From the NCBI RefSeq assembly GCF_030373245.1, contig NZ_JAUCZF010000001.1, forward strand, positions 1-64,000: DNA of 64,000 nucleotides, read 5' to 3'. Source of the DNA: Hydrogenophaga sp. GTDB lineage: Bacteria; Pseudomonadota; Gammaproteobacteria; Burkholderiales; Burkholderiaceae_C. Made by a program: the position numbers and the translations under genes. This document shows positions 36,787 through 45,924 of this stretch, piece by piece (the stretch's first letter is position 1; each line of letters opens with the position of its first letter). The notes below the pieces were generated by a model. It saw only the letters and a list, made by a program, of their open reading frames with translations, made no database searches and was not told the origin of the DNA.

Positions 36787-37200
36787 ATGAACACCCTGGA
36801 ATGGTCCGATGCCCTGGTTCTGGGTTTTGAACCGATGGACCGGATGCACCGCGAATTCGTGGCCCTGCTGGGGCAGGCCCAGAGCGCCAACGACGCGCAA
36901 TTGCCCAGCGCCTGGTCCGCAATCGTTGACCACACCGCGCGGCTGTTCGAACGCGAAAGCCAGTGGATGCGCAAGACGCACTTTGCCGGTGCTACCGATC
37001 ACATGCTGCAGCACCGTGTGGTGCTCAACCTGTTGCGCGACGGCCTGGCCATGACGCGCCGCGGCAACTTGCCGCCGGTGCGCGAAATGGCCCAAGAGCT
37101 GGCGACCTGGTTCGTCAAGCACACCCAGTCGCTGGACGCGGCCCTGGCTGTGCACCTGCGAGGTCAGGCAGAAACCTCGCTTCGGCGATCCTCAGCCTGA
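36787..37200 (+). CDS. Bacteriohaemerythrin-like protein
   Basis: This 137-residue protein has a haemerythrin four-helix bundle. Iron ligands fit the pattern: His in MDRMHREFVALLG, His and Glu in VDHTARLFERESQWM, His in TDHMLQHRVVLN, and His and Asp in FVKHTQSLDAAL. It binds oxygen at a di-iron site. The ATG at 36787 has AAGAGGAG upstream. Confidence 0.88.
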   Translation: MNTLEWSDALVLGFEPMDRMHREFVALLGQAQSANDAQLPSAWSAIVDHTARLFERESQWMRKTHFAGATDHMLQHRVVLNLLRDGLAMTRRGNLPPVREMAQELATWFVKHTQSLDAALAVHLRGQAETSLRRSSA

Positions 37201-37249
37201 GACGCGCAGAGCGCCGCCTGCTGGACCCCGCTTCGGGGTAAACCATGTG

Positions 37250-37265
37250 CGCCGAATATTCGGCG
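37250..37265. promoter_or_regulatory. Perfect 16-bp palindrome upstream of the DUF2189 gene
   Basis: CGCCGAATATTCGGCG is a perfect palindrome 33 bases before the ATG, followed by TTATATT, which could be a -10 element. It is probably an operator; the binding protein is unknown. Confidence 0.5.
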
Positions 37266-37298
37266 ATGGTTATATTGATCTGGATACAGGAGATCGCC

Positions 37299-38156
37299 AT
37301 GGCCCGCGCAATGCAAGTCGGGGAGCAAGCACACGGTGACGCCGAACCCGCTGCCTCCACCGACCACCTCACCCCAGACGCCGACACCGGCACGGAGCCC
37401 CGCCGCCCTTCGGTGTTCGACCTGAAGCTGACCGATCTGAAGCCCAGCGACCCGTTCACCTGGCTGCGCCTGGGCTGGCAGGATTTCAAGCGCTGCCCGC
37501 GCATCGGCCTGTTCTACGGGCTGTGCTTTTTTGCCATGGGCCATGCGCTGCTGGCGGTGTTCGAACGTGCGCCGGCCTATGTGCTGGCGCTGAGCGCAGG
37601 TTTTCTGCTGCTCGGCCCTTTCCTGTGCCTTGGCCTGTACGACGCCAGCAAGGCCATGCAAACCCACAGCCACCGCCCTTCGCTGAGCGCTTCGCTCACG
37701 GCGTGGCGCCCTACCAAAGGCGCAATGGGCATTTTTGCTGGCGTGCTGCTGATCCTGGAGATGTTGTGGGGCCGTGCGTCGATGGTGGTGTTTGCTGTGT
37801 CGTTCAACAACCTGCCCGAAGGCAACCTGTTGGCCCATATCTTTGCGTGGGAGAACATCGGCTTTCTCATCACCTACACCGTGGTGGGAGCGGTGTTTGC
37901 CGGCCTCATATTTGTGACCAGCGTGGTGTCGATTCCGATGATCATGGACCGCCAGACCGACGCCGTGTCTGCCGGCCTCACCAGCATCCGCGCCTGTCTG
38001 CAAAACCCGGGGGTGATGCTGATCTGGGGAGCGCTGATCACCGCGGTGATCGGCCTGGCCATGCTGCCCTGGTTCCTGGGCCTGCTGATCGCCGGGCCGG
38101 TGATCGGGCACGCGACCTGGCACGCGTACCGGCACATTGTTCCTGAGGAAGTCTGA
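37299..38156 (+). CDS. DUF2189 integral membrane protein
   Basis: The 285-residue protein has a charged N-terminus (1-60), then six predicted membrane helices. The DUF2189 pattern is seen in WLRLGWQDFKRCPRIGLFYG and GPFLCLGLYDASKAM. The function is unknown; in some bacteria homologues sit beside cytochrome oxidase genes. The ATG at 37299 has AGGAGA six bases upstream, chosen over an in-frame start at 37245 that would overlap the palindrome. Confidence 0.85.
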   Translation: MARAMQVGEQAHGDAEPAASTDHLTPDADTGTEPRRPSVFDLKLTDLKPSDPFTWLRLGWQDFKRCPRIGLFYGLCFFAMGHALLAVFERAPAYVLALSAGFLLLGPFLCLGLYDASKAMQTHSHRPSLSASLTAWRPTKGAMGIFAGVLLILEMLWGRASMVVFAVSFNNLPEGNLLAHIFAWENIGFLITYTVVGAVFAGLIFVTSVVSIPMIMDRQTDAVSAGLTSIRACLQNPGVMLIWGALITAVIGLAMLPWFLGLLIAGPVIGHATWHAYRHIVPEEV

Positions 38157-38161
38157 GCCCC

Positions 38162-38305
38162 CACGCTCCACCGCTGCGCGGGTCGCTGCCCCCCAAGGGG
38201 GCTGATTCACCTTGGGGCGGCCCAGCGGTGAATCGCTCGCCCACACGCTCCACCGCTGCGCGGGTCGCTGCCCCCCAAGGGGGCTGATTCACCTTGGGGC
38301 GGCCC
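38162..38305. repeat. Tandem 62-bp intergenic repeats
   Basis: Two identical 62-bp copies (38162-38223 and 38244-38305) are separated by 20 bases. Each contains the palindromic GCCCCCCAAGGGGGC-like core and the second arm CACCTTGGGGCGG. They lie between convergent DUF2189 and AcuI genes and resemble the extragenic palindromic repeats common in Comamonadaceae. They may terminate both transcripts. Confidence 0.8.
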
Positions 38306-38312
38306 GGTGTGA

Positions 38313-39314
38313 TCAGGCGTTGACGTTGACCACCAGCCGCCCGCGGACCTTGCCGGCCAGGATGTCGGGCGCTGCTGCGAGGGCTTCAGCCAGGCCCACT
38401 TCTTTCGTGATGGCGGCCAGCTTCGCGCGATCCAGATCGGTCGCGAGGCGTTGCCAGGCGGCCTGGCGTTTTTCGAGCGGGGCCATCACGCTGTCGATCC
38501 CATAGAGCGTGATGCCGCGCAAGATGAAGGGCGCCACCGACGACGGAAAGTCCATGCCCTGGGCCAGGCCGCAAGCGGCCACGGCACCGCCGTAGCGGGT
38601 GCTGGCACAGGCATTGGCCAGCGTGTGGCTGCCCACCGAATCCACCACACCGATCCAGCGTTCTTTCTGCAGCGGCTTGCCCGCCACGCTCAAGCCAGCC
38701 CGGTCCATCACCTCGGTCGCGCCCAGCCCCTTGAGGTACTCGCTCTCTTCCAGTCGCCCGGTCGATGCCACCACGGTGTGGCCCATCGCCGCGAGCAAGG
38801 CAATCGCCACACCGCCTACGCCGCCGCCCGCGCCGGTCACCAGCACCTCTCCGCTGCGCGGCTTCACACCGGCCGCATCCCAGTGGCGCTGCAAGGCCAT
38901 CACGCACAACATGGCGGTGTAGCCCGCGGTGCCGATGGCCATGGCCTCGCGGGTGCTCAGAGCGTCGGGCAAAGCCACCAGCCAGTCCCCCTTGACGCGC
39001 GCCATTTGCGCCAGACCGCCCCAGTGGTTTTCGCCCACGCCAAAGCCGTTGAGCACCACGCGGTCGCCCACTTTCCATTGGGGGTGATCACTGGCGGTCA
39101 CCACGCCGGCAAAGTCGATGCCGGGCACCAGGGGAAAGCTGCGCACCACGGGCGCCTTGCCGGTGATGGCCAGGCCGTCTTTGTAGTTGATGGTGGACCA
39201 CTCGACGCGCACCGTCACATCGCCGCTGGCGGGCAACTGGCTCTCGTCGAGCTCGCTCAGCGTGCAGTGGTATCCGGCGTCATCGGTCTTGTTGACGAGC
39301 AGGGCTTTGAACAT
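38313..39314 (-). CDS. acuI: Acrylyl-CoA reductase-type oxidoreductase (AcuI/YhdH)
   Basis: The 333-residue medium-chain reductase/dehydrogenase starts [15 protein letters not shown] and shows [42 protein letters not shown] and the NADPH motif [12 protein letters not shown]. These are hallmark stretches of YhdH/AcuI, which reduces acrylyl-CoA to propionyl-CoA. There is no zinc site. Its start lies inside the end of the small membrane protein gene upstream. Confidence 0.9.
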   Translation of the reverse strand: MFKALLVNKTDDAGYHCTLSELDESQLPASGDVTVRVEWSTINYKDGLAITGKAPVVRSFPLVPGIDFAGVVTASDHPQWKVGDRVVLNGFGVGENHWGGLAQMARVKGDWLVALPDALSTREAMAIGTAGYTAMLCVMALQRHWDAAGVKPRSGEVLVTGAGGGVGGVAIALLAAMGHTVVASTGRLEESEYLKGLGATEVMDRAGLSVAGKPLQKERWIGVVDSVGSHTLANACASTRYGGAVAACGLAQGMDFPSSVAPFILRGITLYGIDSVMAPLEKRQAAWQRLATDLDRAKLAAITKEVGLAEALAAAPDILAGKVRGRLVVNVNA

Positions 39315-39567
39315 GAGGGTCTCCTGAAAGGGGGGATGGAGCGCTTTCGCGCCAAAGAATCGACAGCAGCCACCAGCCCATGAACACGTTGGCCAGCGCG
39401 AGCAGCGTCAACGCAACCAGCAGGCCGCCGGTGGGTTGCAGCAGATGGAGCATCCACGCCAGCACCGATGACAGGGCGTTGAACGCCACCATGAGCCAGA
39501 ACAGCGGGCGCCGCGGCTGCCAGAGGCGCGTGAAGGCGCGGTGCAAGGGGTTTTCCGTCGAAGGCAT
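39280..39567 (-). CDS. Small membrane protein of unknown function
   Basis: This 95-residue product has two hydrophobic segments (about 22-44 and 46-70) and a polar tail. It overlaps the start of the AcuI gene by 35 bases and lies 46 bases downstream of the acyl-CoA ligase, so it fits the transcript of both. No family recognised; it could also be a chance frame. Confidence 0.5.
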   Translation of the reverse strand: MPSTENPLHRAFTRLWQPRRPLFWLMVAFNALSSVLAWMLHLLQPTGGLLVALTLLALANVFMGWWLLSILWRESAPSPLSGDPHVQSPARQQDR

Positions 39568-39613
39568 GCCCTATTCTGCCGCCCAATGCCGGGCGCTGCG
39601 GGCAGGCTGGAGC

Positions 39614-41326
39614 TCAGGGCGCAGGCTCCTGCTCCTGCAGCAGGCGCCACATCACCTTGCCGCTGCCGCTCTTGGGCAAGGCCTCGATGAACTGCACCAC
39701 GCGCGGCGCTTTGTAGACCGCCATGTTCTCGTGGCACCAGGCCATGATGTCTTGTTCGCTGACGCGCCCACGCGCCTCGGCGCGCAAGACCACCACCGCC
39801 TTCACGCTCTCGCCGCGGTAGGCGTCGCGGGTGCCGATCACGCATGCTTCGGCAATGGCCGGGTGGCGGAACATGAGCGCTTCCACCTCGGCGGGCCAGA
39901 CCTTGAAGCCGCTGGCGTTGATCATCCGCTTCAGGCGGTCGGTGATGAAGAAGTAGCCGTCTTCATCCACCCGCCCCAGGTCACCAGAGCGGAAATAGCG
40001 CTGACCCTCGAACATGACGAACGCGGCCTCGGTGGCGTCGGGCCGCTTCCAGTAGCCCGAGAACACCGACGGCCCACGCATGATGATCTCGCCCGCCTCG
40101 CCCGTTGGCATTTCCTGAAGCGTCTCGGGATCCACCACGCGGGCGTCCACGCTGACGAAGGGGACACCCAGGCACTGCTGCTTGGGCGCATCGGGCGGGT
40201 TGCTGTGCGAAGGTGCGGCAGTCTCTGTCAGGCCGTAGCCCTCGGCGTAGCGCAGGCCATAAGCGTCGAGCAGCCGCTGCGCCACGGCCTGCGGCATGGC
40301 CGCACCCCCACCACCGATGTAGGCCAGGCTGGAGAGGTCGTATTCGGAAAACCGGGGGCTGGCCAGCAAGTCGATCACCATGGTGGGGATGTTGGTCCAG
40401 CTGGTCACGCGCCAGTTTGAAATCAGGCGCCCGGCCAGGTCGCGGTCCCAGCGTGGCATGACGACGACGGTGGCTCCCGCGTAGATGCCGGCGTGCATGC
40501 CGGTCACCATGCCGGTGATGTGAAACAGCGGCACCACCAGCAGGGTGACGGCCTCGGCCGTGCTGTTGCCCCAGAGGCAGCTCGCCACCGCGTTGTGCGC
40601 GATGCTGGCATGGGTGTGCATGCAGCCCTTGGGCAAGCCGGTGGTGCCGCTGGTGTAAGGCAGCACACACAGGTCATCGGGAGTCCGGTCGTGCACACCG
40701 GGCGCGCGCGGCGTGGCGAGCGCATCGAGCCAGTCGCTCACCTGGCCACCGGGTAACTCGGGCAGCGGGTGTCGGGTACCGAGCCAGGTCTGCCAGGCCT
40801 CAGGCACCTCGGCGGCCGGCCCCATGGCGTCGCTGTAATGGCTCACCAGCACATGCTGCAGGCGCTGTTCGGCGGGCAGCTCGGCGCTGGCCTTGAGCAG
40901 GTCGGGCGCGAGGTCGGCGGCGCAGATGGCAACCCGCGCATCCGGGTCGGTGATGTAGTGCTTGAGCTCTTCGGCCCGGTTCATCGGGTTGACCGGCACC
41001 ACCACCGCGTTGGCGCGCAGGATGGCGTAGCAGGCGATGACCCACTGAGGACAGTTCTGCATCAGCAAGATCACGCGGTCGCCGGCCTTGACGCCCTGGA
41101 CCTGCAGGTGCGCCGCCACACGCTCGGCCTGGTCGTGCAGCTCGCGGTAGCTGATCTGGCGGTCAAAAAACACCAGCGCCGGTTTGTCGGGGTACCTCTG
41201 GGCGCTCACCACCAGGTTGAACCAGAGCGAGGTCTGCGGCGGTCGGATGCTGCGCGGCAGGCGCTTGGGCCAAAACACGTGGTGCGCGCGCTCGGTCATC
41301 GGCTCGGGGGCCTGGGCGTCGGACAT
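39614..41326 (-). CDS. AMP-dependent long-chain acyl-CoA ligase
   Basis: The 570-residue enzyme has the ANL superfamily motifs in order: the phosphate loop YTSGTTGLPKGC (about 200), GYGLTETAAP, YFRSGDLGRVDEDGY, DRLKRMINASGFKVWPAEVE and the C-terminal Lys in LPKSGSGKVMWR. It activates a fatty or aryl acid to its CoA ester. The start at 41326 was chosen over an in-frame upstream codon because MSDAQ precedes the conserved fold without extra sequence. Confidence 0.9.
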   Translation of the reverse strand: MSDAQAPEPMTERAHHVFWPKRLPRSIRPPQTSLWFNLVVSAQRYPDKPALVFFDRQISYRELHDQAERVAAHLQVQGVKAGDRVILLMQNCPQWVIACYAILRANAVVVPVNPMNRAEELKHYITDPDARVAICAADLAPDLLKASAELPAEQRLQHVLVSHYSDAMGPAAEVPEAWQTWLGTRHPLPELPGGQVSDWLDALATPRAPGVHDRTPDDLCVLPYTSGTTGLPKGCMHTHASIAHNAVASCLWGNSTAEAVTLLVVPLFHITGMVTGMHAGIYAGATVVVMPRWDRDLAGRLISNWRVTSWTNIPTMVIDLLASPRFSEYDLSSLAYIGGGGAAMPQAVAQRLLDAYGLRYAEGYGLTETAAPSHSNPPDAPKQQCLGVPFVSVDARVVDPETLQEMPTGEAGEIIMRGPSVFSGYWKRPDATEAAFVMFEGQRYFRSGDLGRVDEDGYFFITDRLKRMINASGFKVWPAEVEALMFRHPAIAEACVIGTRDAYRGESVKAVVVLRAEARGRVSEQDIMAWCHENMAVYKAPRVVQFIEALPKSGSGKVMWRLLQEQEPAP

Positions 41327-41642
41327 GGTCGGGGCTCCTGTCTCTTGGATGTGCGCCCGAGCATACGGTGGCCTCACCGCGCATCAAATCCACCTATGTC
41401 GCAGCTGAGACCCCGAGACAGCGGATGTGTCGGTGGCACGAATTCTGCAAGCCGTTTGGGCACAGGCGTTTCACATGGCTGGCAGTTGTCGCGGCATGCA
41501 TTTTTCGCATGAAGTGCCCACGTAAACCCCGATGCGAGGGCACTTGAGGCAGCAATACAGTCTCGAAGCGGCTTCGGATCGCACCGACCCGGTGCGTCAT
41601 GAACCTGTCAACCAACCTGATCCTCACCAACGGAGAGACTCG
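41327..41642 (+). promoter_or_regulatory. Leader region of the aap operon
   Basis: No gene is seen in these 316 bases. They contain the sigma-54-like promoter (41434-41449) and an inverted repeat AAGTGCCC / GGGCACTT (41512-41519 with 41538-41545) in the presumed 5' leader. A GGAGAG ribosome binding site lies just before the aapJ ATG. Confidence 0.5.
41434..41449 (+). promoter_or_regulatory. Sigma-54 (-24/-12) promoter candidate of aapJQMP
   Basis: TGGCACG, four bases, CTGCA has GG at 41435-41436 and GC at 41447-41448 with the exact RpoN spacing and one mismatch to TGGCACG-N4-TTGCA. The leader would be about 180 bases. Nitrogen control through NtrC is a natural but untested idea. Confidence 0.55.
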
Positions 41643-42677
41643 ATGAAATTGAAATCCATGAAGCTGGTCCTGGCGGCCGCAGCGGCGGCAACTACCCTGG
41701 TCAGCCTGCCGGCACATGCCGGTAAAGACCTGGACGCGATCAAGAAGCGCGGGGAACTGATCTGCGGCGTGAACACCGGCCTAGCTGGATTTTCCGCTGC
41801 CGACAGCCAGGGCAAGTGGAGCGGCATGGACGTTGACGTCTGCCGTGCCGTGGCTGCGGCCATTCTGAGTGACGCCAACAAGGTGCGCTTCGTGCCCCTG
41901 ACAGCCCAGCAGCGCTTCACCGCCCTGCAGTCCGGCGAGATCGACATGCTGGCACGCAACACCACCTGGACGCTGACCCGCGACGCCTCGCTGGGCCTGA
42001 GCTTCACCGGCGTGAACTTTTACGACGGCCAGGCATTCATGGTGCCCAAAAAGCTCAACGTCAAGAGCGCCAAGTCGCTCAAAGGCGCCACCGTCTGTGT
42101 GCAGTCCGGCACCACGACCGAGCTGAACCTGAGCGACTACTCGCGCGCCAACAAGCTGGATCTCAAGCCCATCGTGTTTGAGAAAGTGGAAGCTGCCACC
42201 GCCGCCTATGTGGCTGGCCGTTGCCAGGCCTACACCACCGACGCCTCTGGCCTGGCTTCGATTCGCGCCAAGGAAACCACCAATCCGGCCGATCACGTGA
42301 TCCTGCCCGAGCTGGTGTCCAAAGAGCCTCTGGGCCCAGTGGTCCGCCGGGGTGATGACGACTTCTTTGCGATCGTGAAGTGGGTCGGTTTCGCCCTGAT
42401 CGAAGCCGAAGACTACGGCGTGACCCAGGCCAATGCCGACTCCATGAAGAGCAGCACCAACCCCAACATCATGCGTCTGGTTGGAGCCGGTACCGAAGAC
42501 ACGGGCAAGTTCCTGGGTCTGGACAAGGAATGGGCGCTGCGAGCCATCAAGGCCGTCGGGAACTACGGCGAGCAGTTTGAGCGCCATGTCGGGCCCAAAA
42601 CCGCCATTGGCCTGCCGCGTGGCATGAACAACCTTTGGAGCAACGGCGGCCTGATGTACGCCCCGCCTGTCCGCTGA
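41643..42677 (+). CDS. aapJ: General L-amino acid ABC transporter, periplasmic binding protein
   Basis: The 344-residue protein has a Sec signal (to SLPAHA, residue 26) and the family 3 solute-binding fold, including KRGELICGVNTGLAGFSAAD and GKWSGMDVDVCRAVAAA, a sequence typical of AapJ. It binds L-amino acids with wide specificity and feeds AapQM. It is first in the operon; two hairpins separate it from aapQ. Confidence 0.94.
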   Translation: MKLKSMKLVLAAAAAATTLVSLPAHAGKDLDAIKKRGELICGVNTGLAGFSAADSQGKWSGMDVDVCRAVAAAILSDANKVRFVPLTAQQRFTALQSGEIDMLARNTTWTLTRDASLGLSFTGVNFYDGQAFMVPKKLNVKSAKSLKGATVCVQSGTTTELNLSDYSRANKLDLKPIVFEKVEAATAAYVAGRCQAYTTDASGLASIRAKETTNPADHVILPELVSKEPLGPVVRRGDDDFFAIVKWVGFALIEAEDYGVTQANADSMKSSTNPNIMRLVGAGTEDTGKFLGLDKEWALRAIKAVGNYGEQFERHVGPKTAIGLPRGMNNLWSNGGLMYAPPVR

Positions 42678-42689
42678 AAACAGCGCCTC

Positions 42690-42733
42690 CGACCCTCGCC
42701 TGACTGCCGAAACTGGCCAGTCGGCGAGGGTCG
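42690..42733 (+). terminator. First intra-operon hairpin after aapJ
   Basis: CGACCCTCGCC (42690-42700) pairs with GGCGAGGGTCG (42723-42733), and an inner GACTG/CAGTC stem extends it. It is followed by ATTCGTTTTCC, a weak T-run. Confidence 0.65.
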
Positions 42734-42745
42734 ATTCGTTTTCCC

Positions 42746-42782
42746 AACAGGCCTTGAGCAAATGCCCAAGGCCTGTTTTGTA
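42746..42782 (+). terminator. Second intra-operon hairpin, rho-independent terminator
   Basis: AACAGGCCTTG (42746-42756) and CAAGGCCTGTT (42767-42777) form a perfect 11-bp stem with a 10-base loop, followed by TTGT. With the first hairpin it should cut most transcripts after aapJ, giving more binding protein than permease. Confidence 0.75.
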
Positions 42783-42822
42783 ACCATCTCCCTTGTTTCC
42801 GCTCCCCGAATGTGAGGCCGCA

Positions 42823-43995
42823 TTGAATCACCAACCGCCCCCTCCCAAACGAGCCTGGTCGCTCAACAGCCGCGCCACGCGCGGCATCATCTTTCAGGTC
42901 GTGACCCTCGCGCTGGTCGCGGCAGGTGTCTGGTTCCTCTGGCACAACATGCAAGAGAACATGCGCATCCGCGGCATCGAAAGCGGCTGGGACTTCCTGG
43001 GCTCCACCGCGGGCTTCGACATCGGTGAAACCCTGATCGAGTACCAGCCCAGCGAAAGCTACGGCAAGGCGATCTGGGTCGGCGTGCTCAACACCCTCAA
43101 AGTGGCGGTGATCGGTATCGTGCTGACCACGCTGGTGGGCGTGCTGATCGGTGTAGGCCGTTTCTCGCGCAACGCCCTGGTGCGTGGCCTGTGCTATGGG
43201 TATGTGGAGCTGTTTCGCAACGTGCCCATCCTGCTGCAATTGCTGATGTGGTACCTGATCTTTATTGAGGTGCTGCCAGCTTCCAACGAAGCCTGGAACC
43301 TGGCCAATCTGGTCTTTCTGAGCAAAGGCGGCCTCTCGTTCCCCTTTCCCACTGAAGGTGTGGGGCATGTGCTGGCTGGTGCCGGCATCGGCCTGGTCGG
43401 CGCCTGGTTCTGGCGTGACCGCAAACAGAAGCACTTTGAACTCACGGGCCAGGACAGCAACCGGATTTGGGGCCCTGCCGCGCTGGTGCTGGCCTTCGCC
43501 GCAGCAGGCTGGGCCGTGGCCGGCATGCCCATGACGTGGGACGTGCCCGAGCAACTGGTGTTCATGGTCGACGGTGGTGTGGCCGCCACACCCGAATTCA
43601 TGGCGGTGCTGATTGGGCTGACGATCTACACGGCAGCCTTCATCGCCGAAGTGGTGCGCAGCGGCATCCAGTCGGTCAGCGCGGGCCAGGTGGAAGCGGC
43701 GTCTGCGCTGGGCTTGAATCAGAAACAGAGCATGAAGCTGGTGGTGTTGCCGCAAGCCCTGCGCGTGATCATTCCGCCGATGACCAACCAGTACCTCAAC
43801 CTGACGAAGAACTCTTCGCTAGCCGTGGCCGTGGGCTACCCCGACGTGGTCTCGATCGCCAACACCACCATCAACCAGAGCGGCCGCGCGGTCGAGTGCA
43901 TCGCCATCATCATGCTGGTCTACCTGACCACCTCGCTGTCCACTTCGGCCTTCATGAACTGGTACAACCAGCGCATGGCCATCAAGGAGCGCTGA
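42823..43995 (+). CDS. aapQ: General L-amino acid ABC transporter permease AapQ
   Basis: This 390-residue permease has about eight helices and the long insertion that marks AapQ. Its C-terminal half holds the family 3 permease motif GQVEAASALGLNQKQSMKL before VLPQALRVIIPP. It starts at a TTG (42823) with GAGG seven bases upstream; another TTG ten codons earlier lacks a site, and the first ATG lies far inside the conserved region. It forms the channel with AapM. Confidence 0.9.
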   Translation: MNHQPPPPKRAWSLNSRATRGIIFQVVTLALVAAGVWFLWHNMQENMRIRGIESGWDFLGSTAGFDIGETLIEYQPSESYGKAIWVGVLNTLKVAVIGIVLTTLVGVLIGVGRFSRNALVRGLCYGYVELFRNVPILLQLLMWYLIFIEVLPASNEAWNLANLVFLSKGGLSFPFPTEGVGHVLAGAGIGLVGAWFWRDRKQKHFELTGQDSNRIWGPAALVLAFAAAGWAVAGMPMTWDVPEQLVFMVDGGVAATPEFMAVLIGLTIYTAAFIAEVVRSGIQSVSAGQVEAASALGLNQKQSMKLVVLPQALRVIIPPMTNQYLNLTKNSSLAVAVGYPDVVSIANTTINQSGRAVECIAIIMLVYLTTSLSTSAFMNWYNQRMAIKER

Positions 43996-43999
43996 AGCC

Positions 44000-45103
44000 A
44001 TGGCCGACACCTTCACCCCCATCGCCCCGCGCCCGTCGCCGGTCAAGGTCACCGGTTTCGTGCCCTGGGTTCGGCGCAACCTGTTCAACGACTGGCGCAG
44101 CTCGCTCACCACCCTCTTCGTCATCGGTCTGGTGCTGTACGTGCTGCCAGGCCTGGCCAACTGGGGTCTCTTCAACTCGGTCGTGCGCGCCGACGCCGAC
44201 GCCTGCCAGGCCGCGCGCGGCACGGGCGCCTGCTGGGGCGTGGTGACCGAGAAGTACCGACTCATTCTGTTCGGGCGCTTCCCCTACGAAGAGCACTGGC
44301 GTCCCTTGCTGGCCACGTCCATCATGATCGGCGCGCTGGTGTTGAGCTGCATGCGCTACTTCTGGAAGCCGTGGCTGGCCATCATGTGGGTCGGCGTGCT
44401 GGCCGTGTTCTTCACCCTCATGGGCGGAGGCGTCCTGGGGCTGGAGCCTGTGCGCACCGACGTCTGGGGTGGCCTGCCACTGACCGTCATGCTGGCCACG
44501 CTGTCCATCTTCCTCGCGTTCCCGATCGCGATCATGGTGGCACTGGGCCGGCGCAGCAACCTGCCCGCCATCCGCTCGGTCTGCATCGTCTACATCGAGC
44601 TGATACGAGGTGTGCCGCTGATCTCGGTGCTCTTCATGGCCTCGTTCATGTTTCCGCTGTTCATGCCGCAAGGCGTGACGATCGATGTGCTGGTGCGCGT
44701 GGTCGCCGGCATCACCCTGTTTGCCGCCGCCTACATGGCAGAAATCATCCGCGGCGGCTTGCAGGCCTTGCCCAAAGGTCAGCTCGAAGCTGCCGACACC
44801 CTGGGCCTGTCCTACTGGCAGACGCAGCGCAAGATCGTGCTGCCGCAGGCCCTGGCCATGACGGTGCCCAGCATGATGGGCAACTTCATCGCGATCTTCA
44901 AGGACACCTCGCTGGTGTTCATCGTCTCGCTCTACGAACTCGTCGGCGCCATGTCGCTGGCACTCAACTCGGACGTGAACTGGCGACCTTTCAAGATTGA
45001 GGCCTACCTGTTCATCACCTTCATCTATTTCATCTTCTGCATTTCCATGTCGCGCTACAGCCTGTGGGTTGAGAAGCAACTGTCGGCCAGCAAGGCCCGC
45101 TAA
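44000..45103 (+). CDS. aapM: General L-amino acid ABC transporter permease AapM
   Basis: The 367-residue membrane protein starts four bases after aapQ. It has about eight helices and the permease motif GQLEAADTLGLSYWQTQRKIV, followed by LPQALAMTVPSMMGNFI. SVVRADADACQAARGTGACW lies in a periplasmic loop typical of AapM. It pairs with AapQ. Confidence 0.92.
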   Translation: MADTFTPIAPRPSPVKVTGFVPWVRRNLFNDWRSSLTTLFVIGLVLYVLPGLANWGLFNSVVRADADACQAARGTGACWGVVTEKYRLILFGRFPYEEHWRPLLATSIMIGALVLSCMRYFWKPWLAIMWVGVLAVFFTLMGGGVLGLEPVRTDVWGGLPLTVMLATLSIFLAFPIAIMVALGRRSNLPAIRSVCIVYIELIRGVPLISVLFMASFMFPLFMPQGVTIDVLVRVVAGITLFAAAYMAEIIRGGLQALPKGQLEAADTLGLSYWQTQRKIVLPQALAMTVPSMMGNFIAIFKDTSLVFIVSLYELVGAMSLALNSDVNWRPFKIEAYLFITFIYFIFCISMSRYSLWVEKQLSASKAR

Positions 45104-45115
45104 GGATCGAACACC

Positions 45116-45862
45116 ATGTCCCAAGCATCCATCATCAAATTTGACAAAGTCAACAAGTGGTACGGCAATGACTTCCACGTGTTGCGCGACATCGACCTCG
45201 ACGTCGCCAAGGGTGAGCGCATCGTGGTCTGCGGACCTTCCGGCTCGGGCAAGTCCACCCTGATCCGCTGCATCAACCGCCTCGAAGAGCACCAGCAAGG
45301 CCACCTGACGGTCGACGGTATCGAGCTCACCGACGACGTGAAGGCCATCGACAAAGTGCGAAAAAACGTCGGCATGGTGTTTCAGCAGTTCAATCTCTTC
45401 CCTCACCTGACGGTGCTGGAAAACCTCACGCTCTCGCCCATGTGGGTCGGCAAGATGCCCAAGAAAGAAGCCGAGGAGCGCGCCATGCAGCAGCTCGAGC
45501 GCGTGCGCATCGCCGAGCAGGCAGCCAAATACCCGCTGCAACTCTCGGGCGGCCAGCAGCAGCGCGTGGCAATCGCACGCGCCCTCTGCCTGACACCCAA
45601 GATCATGCTGTTCGACGAGCCCACCTCAGCGCTGGATCCTGAAATGATCAAGGAAGTGCTGGACGTGATGATCGAACTGGCCAACCAGGGCATCACCATG
45701 ATCTGCGTGACGCACGAAATGGGTTTTGCCAAAGCGGTGGCCGACCGGGTCATTTTCATGGACCAGGGCCAGATCGTCGAACAGAACAACCCGCATGAGT
45801 TCTTCAACAACCCGCAGAACGAGCGCAGCAAGGACTTTCTGTCCAAGATTCTCGGGCACTGA
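45116..45862 (+). CDS. aapP: General L-amino acid ABC transporter ATPase AapP
   Basis: This 248-residue ABC ATPase has [13 protein letters not shown] (Walker A), [15 protein letters not shown] (Q-loop), [15 protein letters not shown] (signature) and [17 protein letters not shown] Walker B ([14 protein letters not shown]). It energises AapQM. It is the last gene of the operon. Confidence 0.95.
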   Translation: MSQASIIKFDKVNKWYGNDFHVLRDIDLDVAKGERIVVCGPSGSGKSTLIRCINRLEEHQQGHLTVDGIELTDDVKAIDKVRKNVGMVFQQFNLFPHLTVLENLTLSPMWVGKMPKKEAEERAMQQLERVRIAEQAAKYPLQLSGGQQQRVAIARALCLTPKIMLFDEPTSALDPEMIKEVLDVMIELANQGITMICVTHEMGFAKAVADRVIFMDQGQIVEQNNPHEFFNNPQNERSKDFLSKILGH

Positions 45863-45924
45863 AATCGAGACGGATACGGCGCTGCACGCCGATGCGAGGT
45901 GCTGCCACAATCGTGCCCAGCACC

